Positions 28,992 through 37,912 of a stretch of 64,000 nucleotides of DNA are shown piece by piece; position 1 is the stretch's first letter; every line of letters starts with the position of its first letter. Source of the stretch: Flagellimonas algicola (GTDB lineage: Bacteria > Bacteroidota > Bacteroidia > Flavobacteriales > Flavobacteriaceae). Where the stretch lies: contig NZ_VCNI01000001.1 in assembly GCF_005937185.1 (NCBI RefSeq), forward strand, positions 248,001 through 312,000, in the 5' to 3' direction. The notes beneath the pieces were generated by a model that saw only the letters and a list, made by a program, of their open reading frames with translations, did not search any database and had not been told where the DNA came from. Both the position numbers and the translations under genes were made by a program.

Positions 28992-30176
28992 ATGAAAACT
29001 TTGGGAACGCTGCTCATTTTAGCTATGTGCTTGATTTCTCTTCATTTGAACGCACAAGAGCAGCCAGAATTGACTGTAAAGGACAGTATCGTAAAAAGTT
29101 CTTGGATTTTTACAGTGGGAACCAATTTCGTTGACGACTCCGGTGACGAATTTGGAAGCCTTTTTGATATTGAGGACAGCTGGAATTCTGTTCCTTACCC
29201 ATCTCGAATTAGCATTGGGAGGTATCTTAAAAATGGAATTGGTTTGGAAGCAATTGCCACCTACAACAAGTACAAGGAAGGTAAGGTTGTGGATAATCAG
29301 GTTGTAACAGAAGATATAGATTACCTCGGGCTGGATTTTAAGCTCAGCTATGATTTAAATATGATCTTGGGAGAAACAGGTTTCTTTGACCCGTATGTTG
29401 GAGTTGGAGCAGGTTATACCGATGCCAATAATCAGGGCAGGGGAACTTACAATGCTATCTTGGGTTTTAGAACCTGGTTTTCGGAGCATTGGGGGCTGGA
29501 TTTTAGCTCCACAGGTAAATGGACCATGAATACAGAAAACTCGTCCAATCACATTCAGCATGCTGTTGGAGTAGCTTATCGCTTTGCAACCGAAAAAGGA
29601 CTTTCCAGAAAAGGCGAAGAAAAGAAGGCATTGTTAGACGAAATAGAAAAAGAGCAACAGCGAATCCAAGATTCCATAGCAGCACAGCAAAGAGCGGATG
29701 AAGAAGCACGCCTTTTGGCAGAACGATTACAAAGAGAAAAAGAAGCAGCTGAATTGGCAGCGGCAGAGAAAGCTAAAAGAGATGCACAAGAAGCTCGTAG
29801 AGCTAAGATAAGAAGTGATATTGAGAGTCTGGGCAATGTGTTCTTTAGCTTGAACTCTTCCTACTTGACCCGAAAAGATAAGCAAGTACTGGACCAGCTT
29901 GCGCAGATTTTGAAGGATAACCCATCTTTGATAATAAAAATTGAAGGACATACGGATTCCAGGGGAAGTGACCATTACAATCAATGGTTATCGGAACGAA
30001 GGGCCAAACGCACATGGGATTATATAATAAGTAAGAGTATATCTGAAGATAAAGTACTGAATGAAGGGTTTGGAGAAAGTAAGTTGAAAAATGAATGCGA
30101 TGACAACACACCTTGTTCAGAGGAAAAGCATTCAAAAAATAGAAGGTCAGAGTTTGTTATTCAGGCATTGGATTAA
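28992..30176 (+). CDS. OmpA family outer-membrane protein
   Basis: The 394-residue protein has a signal peptide (MKTLGTLLILAMCLISLHLNAQ). An N-terminal eight-stranded-barrel-like region (about 30-200) ends with aromatic strands. A charged coiled-coil linker rich in Glu/Lys/Ala follows (about 205-275), then a C-terminal OmpA domain (about 280-394) with the peptidoglycan-binding signature IEGHTDSRGSDHYNQWLSER. It anchors the outer membrane to peptidoglycan. Four cysteines are absent from the barrel, but CDDNTPC near the C-terminus may form a disulfide. Confidence 0.92.
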   Translation: MKTLGTLLILAMCLISLHLNAQEQPELTVKDSIVKSSWIFTVGTNFVDDSGDEFGSLFDIEDSWNSVPYPSRISIGRYLKNGIGLEAIATYNKYKEGKVVDNQVVTEDIDYLGLDFKLSYDLNMILGETGFFDPYVGVGAGYTDANNQGRGTYNAILGFRTWFSEHWGLDFSSTGKWTMNTENSSNHIQHAVGVAYRFATEKGLSRKGEEKKALLDEIEKEQQRIQDSIAAQQRADEEARLLAERLQREKEAAELAAAEKAKRDAQEARRAKIRSDIESLGNVFFSLNSSYLTRKDKQVLDQLAQILKDNPSLIIKIEGHTDSRGSDHYNQWLSERRAKRTWDYIISKSISEDKVLNEGFGESKLKNECDDNTPCSEEKHSKNRRSEFVIQALD

Positions 30177-30383
30177 TGGAAACCCTGGTATGGTTTGAAG
30201 CAAGGAGGTTTTTGAATTTTGTTCAGACCTGCAATATATAAGCTAAAAGTTAAAGAAGATTGCAACTTAAAATATGTGAAAAATCTTTAAAAAAAAGAAG
30301 CTAAATTAGAAGGTTGCCGATGGAATGAATGCAATTGGTATTTTTACTCCGGATGGTTGGCCGACAAGAACACTAAACAAGAC

Positions 30384-33329
30384 ATGAAAAAGCAAGTAAT
30401 TGGTAAATTCTTACTGCTACTTACCTTTATTATCTCATCATCGGTCTTTGGCCAATATGACAAGGTCGTTATCATTGGTGCCTCTATTGTTGAACAGACT
30501 TTTGGGCAGGATTTAAACAATCCTAATGCCACCAGAACTGCTGAATGGCAGGCAAATGGTGTGAATGTCGATGTATATGGCTACGGTTTTAGTGGTTCAG
30601 ATATAAATGGGATAATTACTGAGGTGCAAACGGCCATGAGCACTTATACTGCCAATACCTTGTTTATGATTCACATTGGGGGTAACAATGTTAGCGCTAC
30701 TAGGCCTCACAGTACGGCCACCCCTGCGGAGCTTCAAAGTATCAGTGATGACTACGATGCACTGATTACCGCGATTGGACAAACACGAAAAGAGGATGTC
30801 ATCCTGATGCCCATTACTTTTAGAACCTATTCCATTGCTGAGGACATCGCCAATAATCAGGAGTTGGGTAGTTTGCCGTACAATCAAGAAATTTTGATTC
30901 CGAAAATACTGGCGAATACGCCTTCACAGATTAATATAGACGGCAATCCCATAGTAGACTTATACAATTTCACCCATCAAAATTATACTACTTATTTTGA
31001 TATAGGTGGGCCAGGTTTCGATGGTGTTCATCCTTCAGTGCCAGGACGCACACTACTATCTGATTTCATGAGTGGAAGAGCTGCATATTGGGTGAATGGT
31101 GGAGCTGTTCCTGCCCCTTTGACCTCAAACATTGCCGTTACGGGGGTAAGCTTGTCTTCAAATGCAGAAAGCTTAACCACAGGGGATTCTGTTACATTAA
31201 TCGCAACCCTGATTCCAAATAATGCTACCAATCAAACGGTAACATGGAGCAGTGATAATTTAGCGGTGGCAACGGTAACCAATGGGCTAGTAAACACCCT
31301 TTCGTCAGGTACGGCAACAATTACCGTTACCACGGATGACGGTGGCTATACAGATACGGCTATCATAACGGTTAATGATGATACCGATGGTGATGGTGTT
31401 ACTGACAATCTAGAAGCAAGTCCGGCGGAGGCGCTTGACCCTTGCCTCCCTGTACAGGCAGCTGGTTATACTGGTTATGATGTTTCCAATGGTACTTGGA
31501 GTACCGCGGATTGCGATGGAGATGGAGTTAGCAATGGGGATGAGGACACAAACGGAACCGACCCCTACCAAGTTTCAGACGATACCGATGGGGATGGCAT
31601 TGACAATGATAACGAGACCAATGATGGAACGGATTTGAACAACCCTTGTGCCCCGATACAGAGTGCTGGATATTCTGGATATGATGCCACCAACGGCGTC
31701 TGGGGTGCCGCAGACTGTGACGGAGATGGGGTGAGCAATGGGAATGAGGACACAAACGGAACAGACCCCTACCAAGTTTCTGGTGATACCGATGGCGATG
31801 GCATAGACGATGACAACGAGACCAACAATGGGACGGATTTGAACAACCCTTGTGATCCAGTACAGAGTGCTGGATACACCGGATACAATGTCACCAATGG
31901 CATCTGGAGTGCCGCTGACTGTGACGGAGATGGCGTGAGCAACGGTAATGAGGACACAAACGGGACGGATCCCTACCAAGTTTCTGGTGATACCGATGGC
32001 GATGGCATAGAGGATGACAACGAGACCAACAATGGAACGGATTTGAACAATCCCTGTGATCCGGTACAGAGTGCTGGATATACCGGATACAACGCCGCCA
32101 ACGGCATCTGGAGTGCCGCTGACTGTGACGGAGATGGGGTGAGTAACGGGGTTGAGGACTCCAACGGAACCGACCCTTATCAAGTTTCCGGAGATACGGA
32201 TGGTGACGGTATTGACGATGACAATGAGACCAACAACGGAACGGATTTGAACGATCCTTGTGACCCATTACAGAGTGCTGGATATACCGGATACGTTGCT
32301 TCCAATATGATATGGCAAGCAGCAGATTGCGATGGCGACGGGATGAGCAATGATGAAGAGGTCACCAACGGGACCGACCCTTATGAGTTCACCTCCAATG
32401 ATGATATGGACAATGATGGAATTGCGGATGGAGACGACAATTGTCCTACAACGGCTAATCCGGAACAAGAAGATTTTGATCAGGATGGAATTGGGGATAG
32501 CTGTGATGATGATATGGATAACGATGGAGTATCCAATCAGGATGACCAATGTAATGACACGGCACTAGGTGCTATAGTGGATGAAGACGGATGTACCATT
32601 CCCTTGGATGCCGATAATTTCGAGGTTAAAATTACCGGGGAGTCCTGCATAGGGAGCGAAAATGGTAGTATTGAAATAAGCGCGAAAGCTACTTTGAATT
32701 ATAATGCTGTCCTAACGAATGATGCGGGAACCGAGCTTGAAAGCGAGCAATTTACCCAAAACTTGGAGTTTGGGAATTTACCTTCAGGAACTTATGGATT
32801 GTGCCTTACCATAGTAGGTGCCTTCAATTTTGAACAGTGTTATACCCTTCAAGTTCCGGGCAATGAACCCTTAAGTGTTAATTTAAGTGCAGTCACTGCC
32901 GAGAATCAGGTTGAATTAAAATTATCAGGGTCGGACCTATATACAGTGGAACTTAATGGAGAAATCTTTAAAACGACGGAGAGTGATATCACATTGAATC
33001 TTAACAGGAATGAGAACGAAGTTAGGATCAGTACAGAGGAAGACTGTCAAGGTATTTATGAAAAGTTGATCATTCTTGGATTAAAGGGCTATGTATATCC
33101 AAATCCTGTAGATGAAACCGATTTGAACGTGTATGTGGGGGGTGAAAGTTTTGAAAAAGTACAACTAAGCGTTTTCGACATACATGGAGCGCTGGTTGCG
33201 AACCATAATCTGGAAACAGATGCAAATGGTTTTGTGAAAACGAATATCTCATCACTGTCTCAAGGAATTTACTTTTTGACGGTGACCACCATAAATTCAC
33301 TGACCCACTATAAGGTCGTTAAAAGGTGA
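30384..33329 (+). CDS. T9SS type A substrate: SGNH-like domain, Ig-like domain and five cysteine-containing TSP3-type repeats
   Basis: This secreted protein of about 981 residues has a signal peptide (MKKQVIGKFLLLLTFIISSS) that sets the start at 30384. Order: an SGNH-hydrolase-like domain (about 25-250) with Ser34 in IIGASIVEQ, the GGNN oxyanion segment and the terminal DGVHPS Asp/His pair; a bacterial Ig-like (Big_2) domain (about 250-332); five repeats of 67-68 residues (333-671); two classic thrombospondin type 3 segments (DDMDNDGIADGDDNCP, DDDMDNDGVSNQDDQC); and a C-terminal type A sorting domain (about 900-981, GYVYPNPVDETD). Block I reads GAS rather than GDS. It should be exported by T9SS and held at or released from the surface. 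Confidence 0.9.
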   Translation: MKKQVIGKFLLLLTFIISSSVFGQYDKVVIIGASIVEQTFGQDLNNPNATRTAEWQANGVNVDVYGYGFSGSDINGIITEVQTAMSTYTANTLFMIHIGGNNVSATRPHSTATPAELQSISDDYDALITAIGQTRKEDVILMPITFRTYSIAEDIANNQELGSLPYNQEILIPKILANTPSQINIDGNPIVDLYNFTHQNYTTYFDIGGPGFDGVHPSVPGRTLLSDFMSGRAAYWVNGGAVPAPLTSNIAVTGVSLSSNAESLTTGDSVTLIATLIPNNATNQTVTWSSDNLAVATVTNGLVNTLSSGTATITVTTDDGGYTDTAIITVNDDTDGDGVTDNLEASPAEALDPCLPVQAAGYTGYDVSNGTWSTADCDGDGVSNGDEDTNGTDPYQVSDDTDGDGIDNDNETNDGTDLNNPCAPIQSAGYSGYDATNGVWGAADCDGDGVSNGNEDTNGTDPYQVSGDTDGDGIDDDNETNNGTDLNNPCDPVQSAGYTGYNVTNGIWSAADCDGDGVSNGNEDTNGTDPYQVSGDTDGDGIEDDNETNNGTDLNNPCDPVQSAGYTGYNAANGIWSAADCDGDGVSNGVEDSNGTDPYQVSGDTDGDGIDDDNETNNGTDLNDPCDPLQSAGYTGYVASNMIWQAADCDGDGMSNDEEVTNGTDPYEFTSNDDMDNDGIADGDDNCPTTANPEQEDFDQDGIGDSCDDDMDNDGVSNQDDQCNDTALGAIVDEDGCTIPLDADNFEVKITGESCIGSENGSIEISAKATLNYNAVLTNDAGTELESEQFTQNLEFGNLPSGTYGLCLTIVGAFNFEQCYTLQVPGNEPLSVNLSAVTAENQVELKLSGSDLYTVELNGEIFKTTESDITLNLNRNENEVRISTEEDCQGIYEKLIILGLKGYVYPNPVDETDLNVYVGGESFEKVQLSVFDIHGALVANHNLETDANGFVKTNISSLSQGIYFLTVTTINSLTHYKVVKR
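31380..32396 (+). repeat. Tandem coding repeat, five units of 201-204 bases
   Basis: Units begin at 31380, 31581, 31785, 31989 and 32193. Each encodes DTDGDG, an acidic Ca-binding-like stretch, then C-x-P-x-Q, GYTGY, an aromatic W and ADCDGDG, ending NGTDPY. Units 2-4 are the most alike in DNA sequence. Confidence 0.9.
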
Positions 33330-33377
33330 TAGAACAAATTTAAAGAACTAACGAAAAAATGATAAATAGATAACCAG

Positions 33378-36300
33378 ATGATTCATTCAATTTTAAAAGG
33401 GAAAGGGATTACTTTATTGACCTTTCTAATGTTTTTGATAAGCTCAAGTGCTTTTGCTCAAACGGCAGACAATGAGGATTTTGACGGGGATGGGGTCCTG
33501 AACGGTGCGGATTTTGATGATGACAATGACGGGATTCTGGATGTTGATGAGTACGATTGCCCTGTTGGGGGTTCGGCTTTGGTATGGGGCACTCCTCCTG
33601 TATGGACGGGTGGCGACCCTGAAGATGACTTTTCCTCCGTTGCCAGCACGACCATTGATGGCACTGTAGTCACAGCCGACAATTCGAATACAGATTTTGT
33701 TACAGTGGTAAACTACAATGCCAACACTCAGACTTTCAATGGTACCGACGGCCTGTTGCTCCAGTCTCTGATTGGAGAGTTAGACGATAGTCCGATAGTT
33801 TATGAGATAAGGTTTGATCGTCCAGTCACGGGACTTTCCTTTAGTGCTGTGGACATCGACAAACGTACAACTTTAGAGGCCCCAGCTGGTAATCCTTACA
33901 CAGAACGATTGACGGTCAGCATTTTCAAGGAGGGGACTGCACTTACGTTGGATCCCACTGACTATACTTTTGGTAGTGCCGTTGACGATCTTGGCGGTGG
34001 GGTTTTTGAAGGTAACTCACTTGTTGCTGGGAACACCGATATTGGTGACGTTAATTTCACATTGGGCAAGGCGGTTGACCGGGTGGTTTTCTCATTTTTG
34101 ACCACAGAAGTGAGTACCAGTGCCCAAGCTATGGCATTCCTGATTTCAGACATGACGTGGGATTGCGCCTATAGGGATTTTGATGTTGATACGTTGGCTG
34201 ATCATTTTGATACGGATAGTGATGGAGATACTTGTGTTGACGCCTTGGAAGGAGATGGTGGATTCACCTTGGCCGATGTGGATGCAGATGATAGCTTGGG
34301 TGATACTGTAGATTTAAATGGTATTCCAACCGTTGCTGGTGCTGGTCAGGCTGATGTGAGCAGTACCAATGCTGCTGTCACCTCAGATGAATGCGATGAT
34401 GATGGAGATGGTGTAATAAACGTAACAGACGGAGTAAATTCATTGAACCCATGCTTACCTGTACAAGTCGCGGGTTATACAGGTTACGATGCCAGTAATG
34501 CCATATGGGCTGCTGCTGATTGTGATGCTGATACCATATTGAACGGGGACGAAGACACTAATGGTACCGATCCTTATAATGTAGATACCGATGGTGATGG
34601 TACCAGTGACGATGCAGAGGCCACTCCGGCGGAGGCCATAGACCCATGTCTTCCAGTTCAACCAGCTGGTTATACGGGTTATGATGCCACCAATGCACTT
34701 TGGGCTGCTGGAGACTGTGATGGTGACACCGTGTTAAACGGTGATGAGGATACCAACGGAACGGATCCCTATAATGCAGACACTGATGGTGATGGCACAT
34801 CTGATGGTGCAGAGACTACTCCGGCCGAAGCATTAGACCCCTGCCTTCCGGTGCAAGCGGCAGGTTATACGGGATATGATGCAACAAATGCCATTTGGGC
34901 AGCCGCTGACTGTGACGCTGATACAATTCTGAATGGGGATGAAGATACTAACGGCACCGATCCTTATAATGTAGATACCGATGGTGATGGCACCAATGAT
35001 GATGTGGAGGCCACTCCGGCCGAAGCCATAGATCCATGCCTTCCAGTTCAACCAGCGGGTTACACCGGTTACGACGCTACTAATGCCATATGGGCAGCTG
35101 GGGATTGTGACAGCGATACGGTGTTGAATGGTGAAGAGGACACCAACGGAACCGACCCTTATGTTGCTGATACAGATGGTGACGGCACTGGAGATGGTGC
35201 TGAGGCAACACCAGCCGAGGCTCTGGATCCCTGTTTACCTGTCCGAGCAGCTGGGTATGCCGGTTACGATGGCACCAATGCTATTTGGGCAGCTGCTGAC
35301 TGTGACGGAGATACCGTATTGAATGGCGATGAGGATACAAATGGAACAGATCCGTATAATGGAGATACCGATGGTGACGGCGTTACCGATGATGCAGAAA
35401 CCACCCCGGCAGAAGCGATTGACCCTTGTTTACCGGCCCAGGCTGCCGGTTATACCGGATATGATGCCACCAATGCCGTATGGGCTGCTGCTGACTGTGA
35501 CGGCGATACCGTATTGAATGGCGATGAGGATACCAACGGTACGGACCCGTACAATGGCGATACCGATGGTGATGGCACTACAGACGATGTGGAGGCCACT
35601 CCAGCAGAAGCAATAGACCCATGCCTTCCGGTGCAAGCCGCAGGCTACACAGGTTATGATGCCACCAATGCGATATGGGCAGCTGCAGACTGTGACAGCG
35701 ATGGCCTTACAAATGGCTTGGAGGTTACAAATGGAACAGATCCTTATTCAATGGTTGATACAGATGGTGATGGAATTGATGACGATAACGAGGTTAACAA
35801 CGGAACAGATGCTGCGGATCCGTGCGATCCAGTTCAAGCTCCGGGTTATACCGGATATGATGCTGCCAACGCGACTTGGGCAGCCGCGGATTGCGACAGT
35901 GATGGAGTAACAAATGGAGATGAGGTTACCAATGGAACCGACCCCTATGAGGCTTCCCCCGATACTGATGGTGATGGAATTCTTGACGATGCAGAAGTAA
36001 ATAATGGATCAGACCCTAACGATTCCTGTGACCCAGTACAATCTCCTGGTTATACGGGATATGATGCTGCCAACCCTATTTGGGCAGCCGCTGATTGTGA
36101 TAGCGATGGTCTAACCAATAGTGAAGAGGTTACCCTTGGAACAGAGATTTACAACGCCGATACGGATGGTGATACGATCAATGACGGTCAGGAAGTTACG
36201 GATGGGACCAATCCTTTTGATGATTGCGATTCTATTGGAGGTACACCACTTCCAGAAACGTTCTGTGATAGAGATAATGACGGTCTTAGTGACCAAGATG

Positions 36301-36743
36301 AAGCCGATATGGGAACAGACCCAGACAATCCTGATACCGATGGGGATACCATTGAGGATGGCCAGGAAGTGGCAGATGGTACTGATCCATTGGATCCATG
36401 CGATTCCGAGGGTGGAACACCTCCACAAGGAACTATTTGCGGTGTTGAAATCGGGAATTCCATTTTGACTCCAGATGGAGATGGCATCAACGATGTATTC
36501 AGAATTGAGAACATTGAATTGTTTGCCAATAACAGTGTGGAAATCGTTAACCGATGGGGAGCCACGGTTTTCAGAACGGATAACTATGACAACAATTCCA
36601 ACGCTTTTGCAGGAATTGCGAATACTGGAGCTTCGCTTAACAAAGGAAATGTACTACCGGCAGGAGTATACTTCTATGTAATAAATTATATAGATGAAGG
36701 TCGATCTAGAAACGCTTCTGGATACTTGTACATTAACCAATAA
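33378..36743 (+). CDS. T9SS type B substrate with nine cysteine-containing TSP3-type repeats
   Basis: The 1121-residue secreted protein has a signal peptide ending SSSAFAQ (about residue 28). A short TSP3-like opening (DFDGDGVLNGADFDDDNDG) is followed by a beta-rich domain (about 55-265), then nine repeats of 63-68 residues (about 340-927). Two more DTDGDT segments without the GYTGY part lead to a C-terminal gliding-motility-associated / type B sorting domain (about 1027-1121; SILTPDGDGINDVF, IVNRWGATVF, GVYFYVINY). The repeats share their consensus with the upstream protein. Type B tails are known to go with PorP/SprF-family partners, and one follows 21 bases downstream. An adhesive or surface-layer role is plausible. 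Confidence 0.92.
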   Translation: MIHSILKGKGITLLTFLMFLISSSAFAQTADNEDFDGDGVLNGADFDDDNDGILDVDEYDCPVGGSALVWGTPPVWTGGDPEDDFSSVASTTIDGTVVTADNSNTDFVTVVNYNANTQTFNGTDGLLLQSLIGELDDSPIVYEIRFDRPVTGLSFSAVDIDKRTTLEAPAGNPYTERLTVSIFKEGTALTLDPTDYTFGSAVDDLGGGVFEGNSLVAGNTDIGDVNFTLGKAVDRVVFSFLTTEVSTSAQAMAFLISDMTWDCAYRDFDVDTLADHFDTDSDGDTCVDALEGDGGFTLADVDADDSLGDTVDLNGIPTVAGAGQADVSSTNAAVTSDECDDDGDGVINVTDGVNSLNPCLPVQVAGYTGYDASNAIWAAADCDADTILNGDEDTNGTDPYNVDTDGDGTSDDAEATPAEAIDPCLPVQPAGYTGYDATNALWAAGDCDGDTVLNGDEDTNGTDPYNADTDGDGTSDGAETTPAEALDPCLPVQAAGYTGYDATNAIWAAADCDADTILNGDEDTNGTDPYNVDTDGDGTNDDVEATPAEAIDPCLPVQPAGYTGYDATNAIWAAGDCDSDTVLNGEEDTNGTDPYVADTDGDGTGDGAEATPAEALDPCLPVRAAGYAGYDGTNAIWAAADCDGDTVLNGDEDTNGTDPYNGDTDGDGVTDDAETTPAEAIDPCLPAQAAGYTGYDATNAVWAAADCDGDTVLNGDEDTNGTDPYNGDTDGDGTTDDVEATPAEAIDPCLPVQAAGYTGYDATNAIWAAADCDSDGLTNGLEVTNGTDPYSMVDTDGDGIDDDNEVNNGTDAADPCDPVQAPGYTGYDAANATWAAADCDSDGVTNGDEVTNGTDPYEASPDTDGDGILDDAEVNNGSDPNDSCDPVQSPGYTGYDAANPIWAAADCDSDGLTNSEEVTLGTEIYNADTDGDTINDGQEVTDGTNPFDDCDSIGGTPLPETFCDRDNDGLSDQDEADMGTDPDNPDTDGDTIEDGQEVADGTDPLDPCDSEGGTPPQGTICGVEIGNSILTPDGDGINDVFRIENIELFANNSVEIVNRWGATVFRTDNYDNNSNAFAGIANTGASLNKGNVLPAGVYFYVINYIDEGRSRNASGYLYINQ
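34395..36158 (+). repeat. Tandem coding repeat, nine units of 189-204 bases
   Basis: Units begin at 34395, 34584, 34779, 34974, 35169, 35364, 35559, 35757 and 35961. Units 2-6 are 195 bases each (65 residues: DTDGDG, TPAEA, DPCLPVQ, GYTGYDATNA, ADCD, NGDEDTNGTDPY). The last three drift to the 66-68-residue form found in the upstream gene (NNG in place of TPAEA). Confidence 0.9.
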
Positions 36744-36764
36744 AAAACTTAAGAAAAACTTACA

Positions 36765-37700
36765 ATGAAAAAGTCCATAATAATTACGTTAATCGCAGCC
36801 TTGGGGATTGTCAATATGGCCAATGCCCAGCAAGATCCACAGTATACGCACTATATGCTAAACACTATTGTGGTTAATCCAGCCTTTGCTGGTGCTGGAA
36901 ACGTCTTAAGTGTTTCGGCATTGCACAGGTCACAATGGATTGGCCTGGATGGAGCTCCAAAAACACAAACAGTGAGTATAGAGAGTCCCCTGACTGAACG
37001 ACTCGGGGCTGGGCTGTCCGTAGTCAATGACGACATAGGAGAAGGAACCGTACAGCAAACCAGTTTTGATTTCGCATTTTCATATACCATTCCAGCTTCC
37101 CGGGAAGGCAGTTTGGCATTTGGTTTGAATGTTGGCGGAGACTTGATGAACGTGGATTTCACCCAACTCGTAAACTATGGTGTAGAACCCAATTTACCCA
37201 ACATTGATAGCAAGTTCTCACCAAATGTGGGACTTGGGGTGTATTACTACCAAGAGAAGTTCTTTGCGGGCGTGTCAGTGCCAAGTTTGTTAGAAACTGA
37301 GCATTTTGATAATTCCTCCGATGGGACTTCCTTCTTGGCCAAGGATAGAATGACGTATTACTTGATTTCAGGATACAGATATGAAATTAACCAAAACCTT
37401 GTGTTACAGCCAGGATTTTTGGTTAGAGCTGTAAGTGGAGGGCCTGTTCAAGTGGATTTGACAGCCAATATGACCTTTAACGATAAATTCTCGTTTGGAG
37501 CAGCATATCGCTTGGACTCCGCAGTAAGCGCCCTTTTCGGTGTTAAGTTTGCCGAAAAGTTTCTCGTGGGACTAGCATATGATGTGGAAACATCTACCTT
37601 GGGAAGTACACAATTTAATGATGGGTCATTCGAAGTTTTTCTGAGATATGACTTCATCAACAGGATTAATAGAAGAAACGTAAGCGGCCGTTTTTATTAA
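36765..37700 (+). CDS. PorP/SprF family type IX secretion membrane protein
   Basis: The 311-residue outer-membrane beta-barrel protein has a signal peptide and the family-defining start QQDPQYTHYMLNTIVVNPAFAG (read as two pieces, QQDPQYTHYM and NPAFAG). The C-terminus ends in an aromatic strand. PorP/SprF proteins work with specific type B T9SS cargo, for example SprF with SprB, so this one is probably the partner of the protein encoded immediately upstream. The gene ends inside a hairpin and is followed by a strong terminator. Confidence 0.94.
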   Translation: MKKSIIITLIAALGIVNMANAQQDPQYTHYMLNTIVVNPAFAGAGNVLSVSALHRSQWIGLDGAPKTQTVSIESPLTERLGAGLSVVNDDIGEGTVQQTSFDFAFSYTIPASREGSLAFGLNVGGDLMNVDFTQLVNYGVEPNLPNIDSKFSPNVGLGVYYYQEKFFAGVSVPSLLETEHFDNSSDGTSFLAKDRMTYYLISGYRYEINQNLVLQPGFLVRAVSGGPVQVDLTANMTFNDKFSFGAAYRLDSAVSALFGVKFAEKFLVGLAYDVETSTLGSTQFNDGSFEVFLRYDFINRINRRNVSGRFY

Positions 37701-37709
37701 AAAACGGCC
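37686..37709 (+). other. Hairpin spanning the stop codon of the PorP/SprF gene
   Basis: GGCCGTTTTT (37686-37695) and AAAAACGGCC (37700-37709) pair perfectly around a 4-base loop. The TAA stop (37698-37700) lies in the loop and arm. On the minus strand the structure provides a T-run after the next hairpin, so the pair may terminate transcription from both sides. Confidence 0.5.
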
Positions 37710-37712
37710 CCT

Positions 37713-37750
37713 TGCTTTGTTGGGAAAACCTCTCCCAACAAGGCTTTTTC
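37713..37750 (+). terminator. Rho-independent terminator of the T9SS cassette
   Basis: The arms GCTTTGTTGGGA (37714-37725) and TCCCAACAAGGC (37733-37744) form a 12-base-pair stem with one G-T wobble and a 7-base loop, followed at once by TTTTT. Confidence 0.85.
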
Positions 37751-37912
37751 TTTTCCTACTTGATATTACTTGCTAATCAAGTATTGGAGAAAATCTAAAT
37801 TTAAGGCTGGATAAGCCTTGGTATTAGTCCATTTTTTGTTCCCATAACTTTTAAGGGTAAAATAAACCTTCGAGCGGTTCAAAGCCAAGCGTTTAAGGAT
37901 TCTATTACAGCT

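Noticed and set aside
31575..32183. A long open frame (202 codons) on the minus strand across the T9SS repeat region
   Set aside because: It follows from the low-stop, GAT/GGT-rich composition of the tandem repeats; several such frames recur with the repeat period and have no ribosome-binding context or recognisable protein features.
34395..36158. Regularly spaced near-identical units that could suggest a CRISPR-like array
   Set aside because: Units are about 195 bases, in frame and protein-coding; there are no short conserved repeats with unique spacers and no cas genes.
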